The notes: generated from the sequence alone by a model not told the origin. A stretch of DNA of 64,000 nt from Anaerovorax odorimutans DSM 5092 (GCF_000426305.1 NZ_AUFC01000005.1:1-64000), one strand, 5' to 3'. Counted from the first letter of the stretch, positions 45,041-55,870 are shown. Numbers and translations are program-made.

Positions 45041-45679
45041 ATGATATTAAAAAATTCAAATAATAATAACTTATCTTTATTAATAGCAAAAGGTAACACA
45101 ATGTCTAAAAAATTAACTATAACTTATGATTGCGGTGGAGAATCTGAAGGTTCAACATCATATATACTAGATGTGCTGAAAAAGCATGATATAAAGGCTA
45201 CCTTTTTCTTAAGCGGAGAATGGATAGAGAGTTACCCTTTTCTAGCTAAAAGAATTGCAGAAGAAAAACATGAAATAGGGAATCATTCTTATAGTCATCC
45301 TGATTTTACGAAATTAAGTGAAAATGAAATTATAAAGGAAATAAATAAAGCAGAAAACATTATAAAAGAAACTATTGGCATTAATCCGAAACCTATTTTC
45401 AGATTCCCTTTTGGATCTTATAATAACAATGTTCTTCAATTAGTTGGTTCATTAGGCTATATTTACAGTATTCAATGGTCTATAGATCCAAAAGATTGGA
45501 AACTGCCCCCATCCAATAAAATTGTAGATAATATTATAAAAAAAGTATCTAATGATGATATTATTCTTTTACACAATCATGGAGAAAGTACAGCAGCTGC
45601 TTCAGATATTTTTATTCCTTTGCTAAAGGAAAAAGATTTCCAATTCATAACTATTGGAGATATGATAAAGAATTTTTAA
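45041..45679 (+). CDS. Polysaccharide deacetylase (NodB domain)
   Basis: A 212-aa protein. The NodB motifs are LTITYDCGGESEGS (first catalytic Asp), GNHSYSHPDFTKLS (zinc His pair), RFPFGSYNNNV (Arg motif), WSIDPKDW and DIILLHNHGEST. It removes N-acetyl groups from a polysaccharide. It lacks a clear signal peptide, unusual for a wall enzyme; the N-terminal 20 residues are polar and of unknown role. Confidence 0.9.
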   Translation: MILKNSNNNNLSLLIAKGNTMSKKLTITYDCGGESEGSTSYILDVLKKHDIKATFFLSGEWIESYPFLAKRIAEEKHEIGNHSYSHPDFTKLSENEIIKEINKAENIIKETIGINPKPIFRFPFGSYNNNVLQLVGSLGYIYSIQWSIDPKDWKLPPSNKIVDNIIKKVSNDDIILLHNHGESTAAASDIFIPLLKEKDFQFITIGDMIKNF

Positions 45680-45950
45680 AGAATAATAAAAACAATTTAT
45701 AAACAAAAATAATTATATTGTTAATTATAATAAGTATACTCAAAATAACTGCAATATACTAATCAGTTTAATAAATAATTTTATAGACAGTATTAAATAT
45801 AAAAATGTAAAATTAGGAAAAAAATCCTTAACCACCTTAAATATTGTACCTATTACTATTTTTAACAAACTTTAAAGAATTAATAAAAATTTACCCAGAA
45901 ACAGTAAAAACAATAAAGATAGAGGAAGTAATTATTATATTATCTAATTT

Positions 45951-46881
45951 TTAATTACTATCATCCTTGGCAAAATTACTTCCTGAAAACGATTTCACTT
46001 TTTTCTTAACTTCTGCAGCAATTTCAGCTATCTGAATATGATCTTCAAATCTTTGAGTTTCATTTGATACTATAGCTAAAGATATAGTCATTATAGGATA
46101 CTTTATAAACTCCCCGAACCTATCAAAAGTAAATATGTATCCTCTTTTAACATCTTCATCTTCATAAATTTCCTTAATCCTTCTATCAAACTGACATATA
46201 ACACCTTTACAAATTTTATAAGCTTTTTCACAATTAGTAACAACAATAAAATCGTCACCGCCAATATGACCAATAAAATCATCTTTATTTCCATTATATC
46301 TTATTTCATCAGATAAAATATCAGCTGTCAGTTTTATGGCTATATCACCCTTTGCAAAGCCATATACATCATTAAAAGCTTTAAAATTATCTAAATCAAC
46401 ATAAATTACTGAAAATGGCACTTTTTTTACTATTCTTGAGTTAATTTCAGCTTGAATTTCTAAGTTTCCCGGTAATCCAGTCAATGGATTAGCACCTCTG
46501 TTTCTATCTATTCTTCTTAATGTATTTTTGACTCTGCTTAATAATTCTCTATTGTTAAAAGGTTTCGTGATATAATCATCAGCACCTAATTCTAAACCAA
46601 TCAACTTATCCTCTTGATTATCTTGAGAGGTTAAAATTATTATAGGCATAAGATTATTGCTTTCCGTCTCTCTCAAAATACGACATACTTCAAAACCATC
46701 CATATCGGGCATAACTATATCAAGAAGTACTAAATCAGGCTTTTCTTCTTTTACCAAACGTAAACCATCTTCACCTTTAGATGCATGTATAACTTCATAC
46801 CCTGCATCAATTAAAATATCAGTTATACACTTTACAAAAAAATTGCTATCATCAATTATAAGTATTTTTTTTGAAACACAT
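45951..46881 (-). pseudogene. Response regulator-GGDEF diguanylate cyclase gene, frameshifted near the start
   Basis: A receiver domain (acidic ILIIDDSN, phospho-Asp in LVLLDIVMPDMDGFE, TSQDNQEDK, ADDYITKPFN) is followed by a GGDEF domain (NPLTGLPGNLE, IYVDLDNFKAFND, GHIGGDDFIVV). The natural start is ATG at 46881 after AAGGTGG, but a run of eight A (46872-46865) puts it one base out of frame with the rest; with seven A the protein would be complete. The intact frame without the first 41 residues begins only at an internal TTG (46757). It is either a mutation, sequencing error, or slippage-controlled start. It would otherwise make c-di-GMP in response to a kinase. Confidence 0.75.
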
Positions 46882-46894
46882 TTAGTACCACCTT

Positions 46895-47220
46895 AATAAG
46901 TTTTATTTATACTTATTATTATATTAATCTGAATATAATAAAATCTCAACTATATTTTTAATAAATAAGGATATTTCATATTATACCTTAAAATCTGACA
47001 TTAAACCAAAGTAATTTTTGCTAAATATTGATACTTTTCTCATTTATTAAATTATTTTGTCTATATAAACATATTTTTATAAAACTAGAACTTATTAATC
47101 TGCATTAAATAATTAATATAACAAATAATAACAAGTAAGTTAAATTATATTTTTATCTATAATTTTCTCTATAATAATAAGTGGCTATATAACAATCATA
47201 AGATAACTTGGGAGGTTCAA
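46895..47220. other. Intergenic stretch before small-protein gene
   Basis: AT-rich, with no gene. A TATAAT at about 47172 may be the -10 of the downstream small gene. Nothing else is clear. Confidence 0.4.
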
Positions 47221-47430
47221 ATGAAAGACGAAACAAATACAATGAGAGAATTGGCTGTATATTATATTAATATGGAAGCTAATTGTATGAATGTAAATAA
47301 AGATACCGCAGAAATACAAAAAATGAAATTAAAAAGTTTTTTAAAAGCTTATATGATGATCAGCTTAATTAGTCAAAAAGAAGTCGATAATTTTTTAAGT
47401 GAATTTGATAACAGATTAAAAAATATATAA
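47221..47430 (+). CDS. Small helical protein of unknown function
   Basis: A 69-aa protein after GGGAGG and a good spacing. It is predicted to be all-helical (MKLKSFLKAYMMISLISQKE), with no signal peptide or known motif. I do not recognise the family. It stands alone between the response-regulator gene and a large palindrome. Confidence 0.65.
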   Translation: MKDETNTMRELAVYYINMEANCMNVNKDTAEIQKMKLKSFLKAYMMISLISQKEVDNFLSEFDNRLKNI

Positions 47431-47447
47431 TATTAAAGCAACTAAAT

Positions 47448-47557
47448 AAAAGTACCCTTTTATTATAAACAATTGAACTGACCTCCCAAAAGTTAAATTT
47501 TTATGTCTACCTTTTGAGGATCAGTTCATAATTCATGGGTACTTTTACTTGTTTTTT
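47448..47557 (+). terminator. Nested hairpin with IS3-end-like inner arms
   Basis: The outer stem AAAAGTACCC/GGGTACTTTT is followed by TTACTTGTTTTTTTATTT. It encloses a second dyad, TGAACTGACCTCCCAAAAG (47474-47492) with CTTTTGAGGATCAGTTCA (47511-47528). The inner arms look like the terminal repeats of IS3/IS150-type elements. Confidence 0.55.
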
Positions 47558-47588
47558 TATTTGTAATTAGTTTTACATCTTCTCATTT

Positions 47589-47777
47589 TTACTGTTGAAT
47601 TGATTCGATATACTTTTGTAATTTCTGAGCTTGCTCGCCTTCCGTTACAGCATATTGACGAAAAAATTGCTTCATTTCTTCATTATCAATTTTATCAGAA
47701 TAATTCATAAAATCTCTTACTCTCTCTTGAGTATCCAATAAAGCTTTTTTTAAACAATCTTGTGTATTAATTTGCAT
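47589..47777 (-). CDS. Small helical protein of unknown function
   Basis: A 62-aa protein with two amphipathic helices (KKALLDTQERVRDFMNYSDK; MKQFFRQYAVTEGEQAQKL), rich in Gln and Glu, reminiscent of half of a ferritin-like bundle or a spore-coat-type small protein. GGAGG stands six bases before the ATG. No family assigned. Confidence 0.65.
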   Translation of the reverse strand: MQINTQDCLKKALLDTQERVRDFMNYSDKIDNEEMKQFFRQYAVTEGEQAQKLQKYIESIQQ

Positions 47778-47889
47778 GTAATTACCTCCACTAATAAAAT
47801 GTCAAATCTTACATTCTATAGTATTGCCAAAAAAAGAATAATCATGCAAAATTTACAGAAAAGTTAAAAAAACTTTTAATAATATTTAA

Positions 47890-48906
47890 TTAAATTATAA
47901 AATATTTTATAAAAAAAACTAAAGGTAATAAAATAATAATATTAAATACAATTATATGTACATCTTCCAGCCAATATAATTTCTTAGATAATAGTCTAAT
48001 TAAAACTAGAAATACCGCTGTTATTGATAATGCCAACACCCCTAAAAATATTGCTATTTGTACAAATAATAAATACATTGAAAATAATGATGCTATGGCT
48101 TTTTTCCCTGATATTACAGAATCTTTAAGATGAATGTCATACTCAACATTTTTACCAAGCCATAAAACTATAAAACTAAAAATCAAAAGTAAAATTTCAT
48201 ATGGAATATATTTAGCATTACTTGGTTCCCAATTTAAAACTGTCATAAAGCTCACATACCAAGCCATATTTAGAATTAAAAAGAACATAAATAAAAATCC
48301 TTTAATTTTTGCATTTATAATGTTATTTTTTTTAAATTGAGTTTGATATTTAAATATTTTTTTATATAATATTTTAAAATAAATAAAACGTACTGATACA
48401 ATACAGATTTCTATAACTGTTAAAATTTCATAATATAAAATTAGATTGTCTAATTTATCGTTACTAATTGAAAGTTTAAAAAAACCTACTAATGTAATAT
48501 ATAATATTACTAACATTAATAGCGGAAAAATCTCATTTTCTAATATTTTTGAATTTATACAATTTATTTCTCGCTCTATATTTTTTTCTATAGGTTTAGG
48601 ATTATGAGACTTAAATATATACATAGTATCAGTATCATTATTAAAGTTATTAATATATTCCCATCCATTCTGCTTATATATACTTATAAATTCATTTCTA
48701 CCTATTTCTTCATTCTTTTCATTAAATAACTCAATCGTATATTTTTTATTATAAGAATTACTTTTTATAAATTTAGCTCCCTTAATATCATTATTTAATT
48801 CAATTAACTCATAGCCCTCACTTGCCATTTCTTTTAAATATAATTCAGCAGCTTTAAAATCTTCTGTTAAAAATGGCCAAAATTTTGAAATAATTTTTGA
48901 CTTCAT
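47890..48906 (-). CDS. DUF2812-domain membrane protein
   Basis: A 338-aa protein. The soluble N-terminal domain of about 100 residues has the DUF2812 pattern (WPFLTEDFKAAELYLKEMASEGYEL). About six membrane helices follow. Such proteins are common in Clostridia and often sit beside PadR genes; none is adjacent here. Function unknown. Confidence 0.8.
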   Translation of the reverse strand: MKSKIISKFWPFLTEDFKAAELYLKEMASEGYELIELNNDIKGAKFIKSNSYNKKYTIELFNEKNEEIGRNEFISIYKQNGWEYINNFNNDTDTMYIFKSHNPKPIEKNIEREINCINSKILENEIFPLLMLVILYITLVGFFKLSISNDKLDNLILYYEILTVIEICIVSVRFIYFKILYKKIFKYQTQFKKNNIINAKIKGFLFMFFLILNMAWYVSFMTVLNWEPSNAKYIPYEILLLIFSFIVLWLGKNVEYDIHLKDSVISGKKAIASLFSMYLLFVQIAIFLGVLALSITAVFLVLIRLLSKKLYWLEDVHIIVFNIIILLPLVFFIKYFII

Positions 48907-49204
48907 AAAAGTATGGTCCCCTTTTAAGTATAAAAATAAAGTTTTTTACAACTATTTATAAATCTATTATATCAATCTTACTATTTAAAACAATATATAC
49001 TTTACAAAATTAAATATAAAGAAATGCTATGTTTTATTTTATATAACCTGTTTATCTCTTGAAATTTTTACCAATAGGTATACACTATATGTAAGGATTA
49101 TTTATATTTTAAGATGGGCATCTTTTTTTACAATAATTAATGTAATACGAATAATTCAAAGTTTATTTGGATTTCTATAATTTAAATTTAAGGAGGCTAT
49201 TAAT

Positions 49205-49831
49205 ATGAATGAAACGGCAATAATAAATATTGAAGAAAGGGATCATACAAACAGCAGAGCAAACAGAAGATTAAGGAAAGAGGGATATTTGCCAGGAAAT
49301 ATATATGGTAAAGGAATTGAACCTATTTCTATTAAAGTTGACAAGAGTGAGCTTAGAAAAAAAATAAACAATTACGGAAGACATGCTATTTTTAAGCTTG
49401 ATTTATCAGGTAAAGAAACTTTTACAGTAATAATAAAAGAAATACAAAATACTTTAATGGATGGTGATTTTCATGTTGACTTTCAACAAGTATCACTTTC
49501 AGAAGAAATTAGATCTAACGTAGCAATTAAGATTGTAGGGAAAGAATCTATTGAATCAAAGAAATTAATTTTAGTACATGAAATGGATACTATTTCTGTA
49601 AAAGGATTACCTCAAAACATCCCTGATACTATTGATATAGATGTATCTCATCTAGATTTGGGATCAGTGGTTACCATCGCAGATATTAAATTCCCTGAAG
49701 GAATTGTTTGTGAGAATGATCCGGAACATGTTGTAGTTACTATAAATGAATCGAAAATAAAAGTAACTGATGAAACATCAGATAAAAATGAAGAGACAAA
49801 TAATCCTGAAATTAGTTCTGAAAACATTTAA
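49205..49831 (+). CDS. rplY: Ribosomal protein L25 / general stress protein Ctc
   Basis: A 208-aa protein of the long CTC type. An N-terminal 5S-rRNA-binding L25 domain (NSRANRRLRKEGYLPGNIYG) is followed by a C-terminal beta domain (VHEMDTISVKGLPQNIPDTI; LDLGSVVTIADIKFPEGI) and an acidic tail. It binds 5S rRNA in the large subunit. AAGGAGG precedes the ATG. A short GATGGGCATC hairpin with seven Ts at 49112-49131 may be an attenuator. Confidence 0.95.
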   Translation: MNETAIINIEERDHTNSRANRRLRKEGYLPGNIYGKGIEPISIKVDKSELRKKINNYGRHAIFKLDLSGKETFTVIIKEIQNTLMDGDFHVDFQQVSLSEEIRSNVAIKIVGKESIESKKLILVHEMDTISVKGLPQNIPDTIDIDVSHLDLGSVVTIADIKFPEGIVCENDPEHVVVTINESKIKVTDETSDKNEETNNPEISSENI

Positions 49832-50007
49832 AAGTAATTTACTAAAGATTATTTACTTAATTATGCTAATTCAAATAAATAAAAAGCTATCCATAGAAAG
49901 ACAGTTATAAATCAAAATTTAAGGACGCCCATCAAACTCAAATTAATATTTTTTAATATTTAAATTTTGTTAATATGGCAAAGGGATATTTGCTATATAA
50001 TAAACAG

Positions 50008-50044
50008 TGCAAATTACAAAATAAATTCTTTGTATTTGCACTGC
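50008..50044 (-). terminator. Terminator of the HD-GYP gene
   Basis: GCAGTGCAAATACAAA pairs with the TTTGTAATTTGCACTG arm, ending in TTTATTAT on the minus strand. Confidence 0.6.
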
Positions 50045-50072
50045 TTTAATATTTATTTTATCAACAACTGTT

Positions 50073-52178
50073 TTAATCAATAAAATCATTATCTAATAAT
50101 ACCTTTTTAATAAAGATATTAACTAACTCGGGATCAAATTGAATCCTTGCATTTTTTTGCAATTCTTCTATTGCAAATTCTTCTGAAAAAGCTTTCCGAT
50201 AGCTTCTATCACTGGTTATCGCATCGTAAGTATCAACAATAGATAATATTCTTGATTCAAATGGTATTTCTTTTTCTTTTAAACCCTTTGGATAACCCTT
50301 TCCATTCCATTTTTCATGATGTGCTAATATATATTCTGCTATGTCTGACATATCATTTGAAGAACTTAATATTCTGTACCCTATTTCAGAATGTCTTTTT
50401 ATTTCTTCAAATTCACTATGAGTAAGTTTTCCCTCTTTATTAAGAATTTTCTCATCTATGGCAATTTTCCCTATATCATGAAATAGTCCAGCCATTGAAA
50501 GATCTATTACTTTATATTCAGGTAATTCAAGAGCTTTACCCATTTTTTTACATAATTCAGAAACTCTTAGAGAATGTTCTTCTTCTCTTTTATTTTTTTC
50601 ATGAAGGGTGTTTATAATAACATTAATTGTTTTACCTTTCATACTTGAACTTTCAACTAATTTTTTCTTATACATATATTTATCGGCATTTTTAAATATT
50701 TCTTTTATATTTTCATATTCATTATATTTAGTTTCATAACCAAATGAAACAGAAATATCAATCGAATCTATCTTTTCGTCTAAAGCTATATTCTTAATAC
50801 GATTAACAATTTTTTCAGCTTGACACGAATCAGTTTTTGGTAATAAAAGAACAAATTCATCTCCGCCAATTCTAGCGATTATATCCTCCTTCCTACATCC
50901 TTTTATTAATACTTCAGCCACTTTCTTTAATAGTAAATCGCCTTTCTCATGACCAAAGGAATCATTAATTAGTTTCAAGCCATTGACATCACCCATTACT
51001 ACAGTCAAAGGTAAATTTTCTTTATTATCAAGTTTTTTCAATTCTTCTGCATAAAATCTACGGTTATAAAGACCTGTCAATTGATCATGATAACTTAAAA
51101 AAAAGATTTTTTCTTCTGCTTTTTTATGTTCTGTATTATCTATCATCATTGTAATCCAACACGGTATTTCACCAATGACTATTTTATCTATTGAAAAAAA
51201 ACAACTATGTATAGATCCATCTTTAGAATTGACAAACACCTCTGCATTTCTGATTACTTTACTGTTCTCAAATATATTTCTTATTTTTTCTCTTTGCCTA
51301 TCATCTATAAAAATATTTAAATCAGTAATTTTTTTCCCAATTACTTCCTCTTTTTTATAGCCTAATGTTTCTAAAAACATTTCATTTACATCAAGAAATA
51401 ATTCGTCAGTAACGGTTGAAATTGCCATTAAAGCAGCATTAGAATGAAAAGCTTTAGAAAATTTTTCTTCCGATACGGTTATTATTCCATTAACTTTTTT
51501 TAAAATTATATTTTTACTGAAAATTATGTAAAACGCAATCAAAACTAAAAATAATGCAATCACTGATATAATTGCATGTATTGTATTGTTAAAAGCATTG
51601 TTTGACCATAATTTAGCCGGATAATCCATTCCTAACACTGCAATAATTTCCCCCGTACTTGATTCTTTCATGGGGACAAGAATTCTGACCCAAGTTCCCC
51701 AATAATCAGTTACAGGTTTAGTAATAATAGTTTTTCCATCCTTAAATGGTTCTGCATCTATTTCATTATGTTCTAAATATTCTTGACCCGGAGGAGAATA
51801 ATCTTTAGAGTAATTTGGTTCAGAATCAGCAATAAAATAAAGTTTTCCATCCCTCTTTGTATAAATGTAAACAAAACGAACGCCTTCCTCAAAATTAACT
51901 AAATCCATAAGTCTTTTTTTTATACTTAAGTATGCTTTAGTACCTATATCATCTTTAGTGGCAGTTAACTTACTGAGACTTTCATCATTTAATGAAGCTT
52001 CTATTATCCTTGCTGATGTTAACGCTTGCTTTGAAGCTATATTAATACTTGTAATTCATGTATAACGTATATAAATAAAACTTATTATTGTAAATCCTAA
52101 AAATGCTATCAAAAAAATCAATTTGGGACTTTTACTTAATTTTAATATATCACCAATAGTTTTATTACCCTTTTTCAA
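50073..52178 (-). pseudogene. PAS-GGDEF-HD-GYP signalling protein gene with internal UGA codon
   Basis: The frame from TTG at 52178 (AGGAG upstream) encodes an N-terminal membrane helix (LIFLIAFLGFTIISFIYIRY), then a UGA at codon 41 (52058-52056), and continues open for 660 codons. After it come a sensor region, a second membrane helix (HAIISVIALFLVLIAFYIIF), a PAS domain, a GGDEF domain (ARIGGDEFVLLLP) and an HD-GYP domain (GLFHDIGKIAIDE and HHEKWNGKGYP). An intact protein would be a membrane-bound c-di-GMP enzyme. The UGA makes the gene nonfunctional unless read through; from internal ATG 51908 a soluble 611-aa form is possible. Confidence 0.78.
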
Positions 52179-52269
52179 ATTTTAGCTCCTTAATTATATT
52201 TCTCTAATTAAAATTTAATATAAATTATATCATTAAATGTTTAGAGAATTATATTCATTATTTAATATA

Positions 52270-52300
52270 ATTCGACAAAATAATTTATATTTTGTCGAAT
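52270..52300. promoter_or_regulatory. Perfect 31-bp dyad carrying two Spo0A-type boxes
   Basis: ATTCGACAAAATA, five bases, then the complement. Each arm contains TGTCGAA, the core of the 0A box. It lies 92 bases upstream of the HD-GYP gene and 39 bases past the stalk-domain gene, so it may be an operator, a terminator stem, or both. Confidence 0.5.
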
Positions 52301-52338
52301 TTGAATAATCTGTTTTTAATTTTACTTTTTTAATTAAT

Positions 52339-53274
52339 TTATATTTTATAGGTTCTTGGTTTTATAAAAATCATACTTTTTGATTTGCTATATTCTATAC
52401 CCATATCCAAACCTTCTAAAAATCTTAATGGGACATAATAACTTTTTTCCGATATAAATGCCTTTTGTTCATCTTTAAAATATTCAATATTTCCATTTTT
52501 AGTATAGGAGCTATCCTTAGTATTTAACACCAAACTTATATTACCATCAGCACTTAGTATATTTGCTATCGTATTATCATCTTGTTCAGAATAGTTTATT
52601 TTCAATTTAAATAATTCTGCTAAGCTTTCCAATGGAACATATACATGAGAATCCTTATTTATAACTGTAATGTTTCTATTATCTTTATGAAAATAAACTT
52701 GTTTACCACATTCATTTTCATAACCGGAATATTCTATTCCCGTTCCAAGAAATTCATCACTGCTTTTGCCCCCGGATTTTATATAATAAGAATTTATATT
52801 TTTATCATTTTTTATAGTTATAACATATGGAGAATCCAGATAAACCATTATATTTTTATCCTCTTTCTTATCCCAGCCAAAACCTTCTTTAAATAAACTT
52901 GAAGTACCATCGCTATTATAATAATATGTAGTATCTTCGTAATCTCCACCGCTTGTTTTTGTAAGTACATTCACATAGACATAATCTATATAAGTACTAA
53001 AAATTTGACCTGCCGGTATAAAAAATTCCTTGTTATTCTCATATTTACCCAATGAATTATTACTTCTGTATTCTTTTGTAAAATTTATCGTTTTCTGTTT
53101 TCCCTCAGAATTTGTATATGCCACACCATATGACACCACATTATCTAAACAGTTTAACATATAATTTGGTGCGTACACCCATATTTTTAACATAGGTTCA
53201 GCGGCAAAGCTTATCACATAACTGCCATTAACAACACATAACATCAATATTACTGCAAACATTTTTTTAATCAT
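52339..53274 (-). CDS. Secreted stalk-domain (copper-amine-oxidase-like) protein
   Basis: A 311-aa protein. A signal peptide (KKMFAVILMLCVVNGSYVISFAA) is followed by a unique beta-rich region and a C-terminal stalk domain (VYVPLESLAELF, SYYVPLRFLEGLDMG). Proteins with this domain adhere to or act on the cell wall in Clostridia; no enzyme part is visible. GGGAGG precedes the ATG. Confidence 0.82.
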   Translation of the reverse strand: MIKKMFAVILMLCVVNGSYVISFAAEPMLKIWVYAPNYMLNCLDNVVSYGVAYTNSEGKQKTINFTKEYRSNNSLGKYENNKEFFIPAGQIFSTYIDYVYVNVLTKTSGGDYEDTTYYYNSDGTSSLFKEGFGWDKKEDKNIMVYLDSPYVITIKNDKNINSYYIKSGGKSSDEFLGTGIEYSGYENECGKQVYFHKDNRNITVINKDSHVYVPLESLAELFKLKINYSEQDDNTIANILSADGNISLVLNTKDSSYTKNGNIEYFKDEQKAFISEKSYYVPLRFLEGLDMGIEYSKSKSMIFIKPRTYKI

Positions 53275-53438
53275 CTAAAATCCCTCCCAATATTTTATCC
53301 TCTTACTTTTATACGATTTTCATCATCATTATATAAACGAATAAAGAAAAAAACAAGGTTAAATGTATTTATATATTTTTATCTTCCCTAAATATGGCAA
53401 AGGGATTTTTACACAATAGAAAAAATTTTCTTTGATTC

Positions 53439-53478
53439 TGAATAAGAGGCTGTAAAAGCCTCTTATTCAAGTTTTATT
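53439..53478 (+). terminator. Hairpin between MCP and stalk-domain genes
   Basis: TGAATAAGAGGCT pairs with GCCTCTTATTCAAG around a small loop and is followed on the plus strand by TTTTATTTTTG. It also lies 80 bases after the minus-strand MCP stop. Confidence 0.6.
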
Positions 53479-53556
53479 TTTGTTTTCTATACTCATATTT
53501 AATAATATTAAATATAAATCAGAAATATATTTATAATTTATATTTATCTTTCCTGA

Positions 53557-55587
53557 TTAGTTTATATCAGCATCACTGTAGTTTTCATTATTACCATTGA
53601 ATTTAACTTTAGACACTAATTCTTTAAGCAATTTAGCTTGTCCTCTTAATTCCTCTGATGTAGCTGCACTCTCTTCGGCTGTAGCTGAATTAGTCTGAAC
53701 TACAGCGGATACCTCATTAACACCCTTATTTACTTGTGAAATTTCTAAAGCTTGAACTTCAGAAGCATCGGCAATATCCTTTATAAGTTCAACTACATGC
53801 TTAGCTCCGCTTACTACCTCAATCATAGTTTGGGACGTTTCACCCGCTAATTTCGAACCATTGCTTACCATGTTAATCGTTTCTGAAATCAACACTGTAG
53901 TATTCTTTGCTGCTTCAGCTGATTTATTGGCAAGATTGCCCACTTCATCTGCCACTACAGAAAATCCCTTACCAGCTTCTCCTGCATGAGCAGCTTCCAC
54001 AGCAGCATTTAAAGCGAGAATATTAGTTTGAAATGCGATATCATCAATAGTTTTTATGATTTTACCAATTTCATCAGATTTTTTACTGATTTCGGAAATA
54101 GCTTGTGACAATTCTTCCATCTGTTCATTACATTTACCTACGCGTACTCCTTGATTTTTAACTTGAACATCCACATCTTTTGCATTTTCTGCATTTTTAT
54201 GAACTTGCTCTGAAAGATCATTAATTGTAGCTGACAATTCCTCAATAGAATTAGCCTGCTCTATAGCTCCCTGGCTCAATGCATTTGCCCCTAAGGATAC
54301 TTGCTCTGAACCATTTGAAACTTCCTCTGATGCTCTGTTTATCTGAGAAAAAGTATTGGAAAATTTATCTACAAATATATTTATTGATTTCTTTATGTTA
54401 TTAAAATCTCCTATGTATTCTTTAGTTATGCTTACTCTGAAATCTCCGTTTGATAATTTTTCCATTATATCAGAAATCTCATTTACATACCCACTTATAC
54501 TTGTACTTGATAAACTTAAAGCCTCACATAGTTTACCAATTTCATCATTTGTATTATGTGTAAAATCTACATTCAAATTACCTTTTGCCATTTCACCTGC
54601 TAAGGCAGAAATCTTTCTCAATGGTTTTAAATTTTTATTTAGTAAATTCCACATAATAGCATTTCCAATTATTAAAAATATTAAAACCAATACAAAATAT
54701 AAAACTCTTATATTGTTAAGTGCTTTATAATAATCCGAATCAGGGATAATATAACCTAAGCTCCATGGAGTAGTTTCCAGTTTTATAAAATCAAATATAA
54801 CATTGTTTCCATCTATGTCTTGACCTTCTTTAAAAGTTACTGTATCAACTTGTAATGAATCAAGGATTTTTTCATAGTCACCTTTAATTTCAGAAATATT
54901 CGTTTTATGTTCATTACCTGAATTATCTATATAAGGTATAAGTTCACTATCCTTATGTAAAATAATATTATTTTTATCATCTAACAAAACAGGATACCCA
55001 TTGTTATAGATCTTAATACCTGATGCTACAGTTGTAAGCTCATTAACGTCTATGTCTAAACCAAAAACTCCAACAAATTCGTCATCTTTCATAATAGGTG
55101 CAGCAACAGTAATTACCATTTTACCTGTGGATACATCTATATAAGGTTGTGTATATATAGTACTTTTTTGTTCTTTTGCTTCCTTATACCAGTCACGTGT
55201 TGTGCAATCATAATCTTGTGAAACAGGATTTTCAGCAACATACATTTCTTTATTTTCATATCCTGTATAGCAATCCATTAAATCTGAATTGGCAGATAAA
55301 ATCTTTTTCAGATATGTAATATTTTGCTCATGTCCCACATTTAAATTTTCCAAATGAGAAAATGCCTGTGAGTGATTTTGAGCAAATGTACCTTGATAAA
55401 GAAGCCAGGAATCTAATTGCTCTCCATATTTAGTAATTGTTTCTTTAACCTCTGACTCACTATGCTGTAATAATTCCTTTTTAAAAAAACTATATCCTGT
55501 TACTGCAATTACAATAAGTGAAATAGACAATAAAAGTGATATTGATATTAATAAATTTTGTTTAATGCCTAATTTTTTTCTTTTCAT
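53557..55587 (-). CDS. Methyl-accepting chemotaxis protein (dCache-HAMP-MCP)
   Basis: A 676-aa receptor. TM1 is about 12-32, followed by an extracellular dCache sensor (about 35-290), TM2 about 293-315, HAMP about 316-370, and a cytoplasmic signalling domain with the hairpin tip [20 protein letters not shown] and methylation regions. It should detect small ligands and control flagellar or twitching motility through CheA. Its leader contains a c-di-GMP-II riboswitch and terminator, so expression responds to c-di-GMP. AGGAG precedes the ATG. Confidence 0.95.
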   Translation of the reverse strand: MKRKKLGIKQNLLISISLLLSISLIVIAVTGYSFFKKELLQHSESEVKETITKYGEQLDSWLLYQGTFAQNHSQAFSHLENLNVGHEQNITYLKKILSANSDLMDCYTGYENKEMYVAENPVSQDYDCTTRDWYKEAKEQKSTIYTQPYIDVSTGKMVITVAAPIMKDDEFVGVFGLDIDVNELTTVASGIKIYNNGYPVLLDDKNNIILHKDSELIPYIDNSGNEHKTNISEIKGDYEKILDSLQVDTVTFKEGQDIDGNNVIFDFIKLETTPWSLGYIIPDSDYYKALNNIRVLYFVLVLIFLIIGNAIMWNLLNKNLKPLRKISALAGEMAKGNLNVDFTHNTNDEIGKLCEALSLSSTSISGYVNEISDIMEKLSNGDFRVSITKEYIGDFNNIKKSINIFVDKFSNTFSQINRASEEVSNGSEQVSLGANALSQGAIEQANSIEELSATINDLSEQVHKNAENAKDVDVQVKNQGVRVGKCNEQMEELSQAISEISKKSDEIGKIIKTIDDIAFQTNILALNAAVEAAHAGEAGKGFSVVADEVGNLANKSAEAAKNTTVLISETINMVSNGSKLAGETSQTMIEVVSGAKHVVELIKDIADASEVQALEISQVNKGVNEVSAVVQTNSATAEESAATSEELRGQAKLLKELVSKVKFNGNNENYSDADIN

Positions 55588-55837
55588 AAAAATACTCCTT
55601 ATATTACTTCACACACTTTTTCAAATTATAAAATCAATATTATATTTTCCTGTATTAGTTCTCTGTAAATATAAACATGCATATTCTTTTTAATATTTCA
55701 ATTATAAAATCTATTTATTTGACCTGTTCTACAATATATCGAACACAATGATAATTTCATACTTCTATCCTCCTTATAATAATTATCTTCCAATTATTAA
55801 TTAAAATGATATCAAAATTCAATATTTGCTATACAAT

Positions 55838-55870
55838 AAAAAAACCAACAATTAAATACTTAATTGTTGG
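55838..55870 (-). terminator. Riboswitch-controlled terminator upstream of the MCP gene
   Basis: CCAACAATTAA pairs with TTAATTGTTGG and is followed by seven U. Its 5' arm includes the CCAAC that also closes riboswitch helix P1, so the two structures exclude each other. Confidence 0.75.

Noticed and set aside
47890..48906. DUF2812 gene as part of a PadR/DUF2812 pair
   Set aside because: No PadR gene is adjacent; the only PadR in the window is 43 kb away and clearly serves the split permease.
49972..49998. Possible sigma-54 promoter TGGCAAAGGGATATTTGC
   Set aside because: The GG and GC elements are three bases too far apart for sigma-54; no activator or matching gene order supports it.
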